Below, piece after piece: positions 61,880 through 64,000 of a stretch of 64,000 nt of DNA. Both the position numbers and the translations under genes were made by a program. The stretch spans positions 310,001-374,000 of the forward strand of contig NW_020312763.1 in NCBI RefSeq assembly GCF_002999335.1, read 5' to 3'. Each line of letters starts with the position of its first letter. Positions within the stretch are counted from its first letter, which is position 1. The DNA comes from Cyclospora cayetanensis (taxonomy: Eukaryota > Apicomplexa > Conoidasida > Eucoccidiorida > Eimeriidae). Under the pieces are notes generated by a model. The model had not been told where the DNA came from and ran no database searches. It saw nothing but the letters and a program-made list of their open reading frames with translations.

Positions 61880-64000
61880 TATTTCTGGCCGGCCCGCTGA
61901 GAAAATCGCCTTTCAAGCACTAGAGTAGCCGACACTACAGCACTCATTCGGTTCAAACAATTCCAGAGGCAAGCCAAATGGCACAGTCGGAAGCAAGGCT
62001 AGAGACACCTGGAACGCACCCATACAGCATAGCATGGCCTGTTCTGTCAAATAAGCTAGCAGGTTAGCTACGAAACAATCAAATTAGACTTCTGATAAGC
62101 AAGAGTTGGAGGCAACAGCGAAGGGCTGGCACTACCGATATACAAGGTTTCCAGCTGAAGTTTGAGTTTACAGGATGCATGACACAAGTGAGCAATTTCC
62201 AGAGAGAGTCGGGCCCATCATGATATATAGAAAGCCTTCGATACACGTCCTACGGGTATCCGCTGTCCTCATGGGTCTGTGCGAATGGGCTGTGCTCCTT
62301 GAATAAGAAACACGAAGGACTACACCACAAAGTCAATGTAACTAACTACGAGGTTGAAGGACTCGCATATTGATAGTCTTAGTAATTATATCCTCAGGAT
62401 TTTACGATATATAGTGTTTCGTTCGTTTATCTACGGGCAACGGGCGCTTGGCGTAGCATCTAGTGCCTCAGCGTGAGTGCTACTTTGGAAATCTGCGAAC
62501 TAAAGTCGGAAAGTGAGGGGATCAGGATACATCATGGATTGACGTATAGGGCATAGAACATACTTTAATAGGCCACTTCTCCATCTTTAGACACCGATCA
62601 AGAGAAGACCGCAAGAACTTTAGAGCCATTGGATAAGTCGCTGGAAGTAGGTAGCAGACTATGAAGCATGGAGGAAAACAAGTAAGCTCTGTGACAAAGA
62701 GGGATACAGCAGCAACGAATGAGGTAAACGCCTTTAGCAGGGACGGAAATGATGAGCATTTAAGGAGGCGAACTTTTGGAGAATGGGGATTACATCATGA
62801 AGCGCAGATACATCAGAAGTGGGAAGACATCACCAGAAGCAGACAACCATGCATGGAGGTGGAGCCTTTTTGTCAAATCCATGAGGGCAGGGAGCACAAA
62901 GATGATGGGCACGATTACCATAAAGAGTATACTGACGGTACAAAGCAAGACAGACATAAAGAAGGTGATGGAGACTGGTCCAACCGCGAAAAAGAAGGCG
63001 TGCAGAATGAAGAGACTTTCGGAGAGACTAGCAAAGTGGAAAGGCGTGGTGCTGCAAATAGAGCTGCGGAAGACAAAAAACGCTTGGGTTAGCCCAAACA
63101 CTGTATGCATCAGGAGACGGAGACAGGAAAACGTTGGCTGTAGCACATATTTTCCGATGCTCTAGATGGCACACGAAAAAGCACGTGTGTAGTAGTCACT
63201 ACACGAATAACACCGAATCTCGTCTAAGAATGGTGCTTCTTTCTTCTTCAAACTACTGGTACTTGATTCCTGAAGCACTGGAATTTATATGATGGCTCGC
63301 CGTCGTAGTGCCTCGTGTCTAATTTCCTTCCGCACAGCTCCATCGGCCCAGCGCCATGCGGACGGTGGCTGCATGTCGGAATCACATCCAGAACCTTTTA
63401 ATATTCGTCTAGGCTCTCTTCTAGTCGAGATCAGTTCATTTATATTCTTGAGGTCTAACGTTCAAACCCTGTTCATAAGCGTACGCAGTTGTGCTGTTCA
63501 CTATACTTTCCCCCCTGGCGACCACCCCAAAAACCCCTAGTGACTGTCTTGACCTCCGCCATCAGATTGCGCTGTGATAATCCTTCAAGGCCTTCGTCCT
63601 TCATCTGTCATGCAGGGGTTGCTATGAGCGTTTGACGCTCGGCTCTCTCGGTGTCGTTCAAGGAAGTTGGGCCTAGAAGAGCCTGGTGGCCCTAGCGGTC
63701 TGGACGGTACCCCAAGCAGATCCTGCCAGTTAACCGCTTCACCCCCCTTCTGTCGCCAAATGCTAGGGGCAGACGAAGTCTGCTATTGTGTGGTGAAGTT
63801 GTTTGCTCCGGTTCCGCTGTCAGGCGCGGAGGGGTGCCCGGCAACTGGAAAGGCTGCTTACTGGCTCGCAGGAGCCCTGCTTCACTGGCGTCTAGCGCCA
63901 TTTGACAATACACCGGAATGGAGTCGCTTACTTTCCTTTCAGATATAATGCGGCTCACTTTATACATGTTTGGCGCTTGCTTTGCGCCGCCTCGGAAGGA
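61880..64000. other. Right end of window, no supported gene
   Basis: Three overlapping frames occupy 62661-63165: two on plus, rich in charged residues, and one on minus (63146-62790), hydrophobic. This reflects a purine-rich plus strand rather than clear coding. No domain was recognised. The C/T-rich plus strand near 63600-63900 also lacks a supported gene. Confidence 0.35.

Overview
The window looks like nuclear DNA of a coccidian apicomplexan, probably of the Eimeria/Cyclospora group (inference). The reasons are: an apicoplast-type aminolevulinate dehydratase with a bipartite leader, a stromal-processing-peptidase-like M16 protease, an ApiAP2 factor with two AP2 domains, a myosin A light chain of the MLC1/MTIP type, a helical-repeat organellar RNA-binding protein of the HPR kind, intron-rich genes with short phased introns, and decayed Ty3/gypsy elements. 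Homopolymeric amino-acid runs typical of poultry Eimeria are nearly absent, so no species is claimed. There are no bacterial operons, CRISPR arrays or obvious rRNA/tRNA genes.

Layout. About 1-42 kb is the gene-bearing half. From left to right: a small unrecognised three-exon gene (-, 0.9-1.6 kb); a long helical-repeat (HPR/FASTK-like) gene (-, 2.7-8.1 kb); a divergently transcribed, mitochondrially targeted glutaredoxin-like gene without its active-site cysteine (+, 8.5-9.4 kb); a seven-exon secreted protein (+, 10.4-11.5 kb); the apicoplast processing peptidase (-, 12.3-18.2 kb); ALAD/HemB (-, 18.8-23.0 kb); an ApiAP2 gene (-, 26.3-30.5 kb); an EEF1AKMT2-like lysine methyltransferase (-, 32.8-34.1 kb); 3-hydroxyacyl-CoA dehydrogenase (-, 36.0-37.3 kb); a single-exon multi-pass membrane protein (+, 38.4-39.4 kb); and MLC1 (-, 40.6-41.7 kb). 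Exon models were built by requiring matching splice phase on both sides of each intron, and nearly all junctions fit.

About 42-64 kb is gene-poor. At least five broken pol fragments (reverse transcriptase, RNase H, integrase) of Ty3/gypsy type lie between 43.4 and 58.5 kb, all on the minus strand. A separate broken fragment with Ty1/copia-type RT and RNase H landmarks lies on the plus strand at 60.7-61.9 kb. All carry stops, frameshifts and substituted catalytic residues.

The genes do not form a pathway cluster. Two products serve the apicoplast (processing peptidase and ALAD), three probably act in the mitochondrion (glutaredoxin-like protein, HPR protein, hydroxyacyl-CoA dehydrogenase), one belongs to the gliding motor (MLC1), and one is a transcription factor. 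The points most worth checking are the cysteine-less glutaredoxin, two probable GC-AG introns, the novel secreted protein, the acidic insert in ALAD, and the strand-biased retroelement graveyard with its copia-like remnant.
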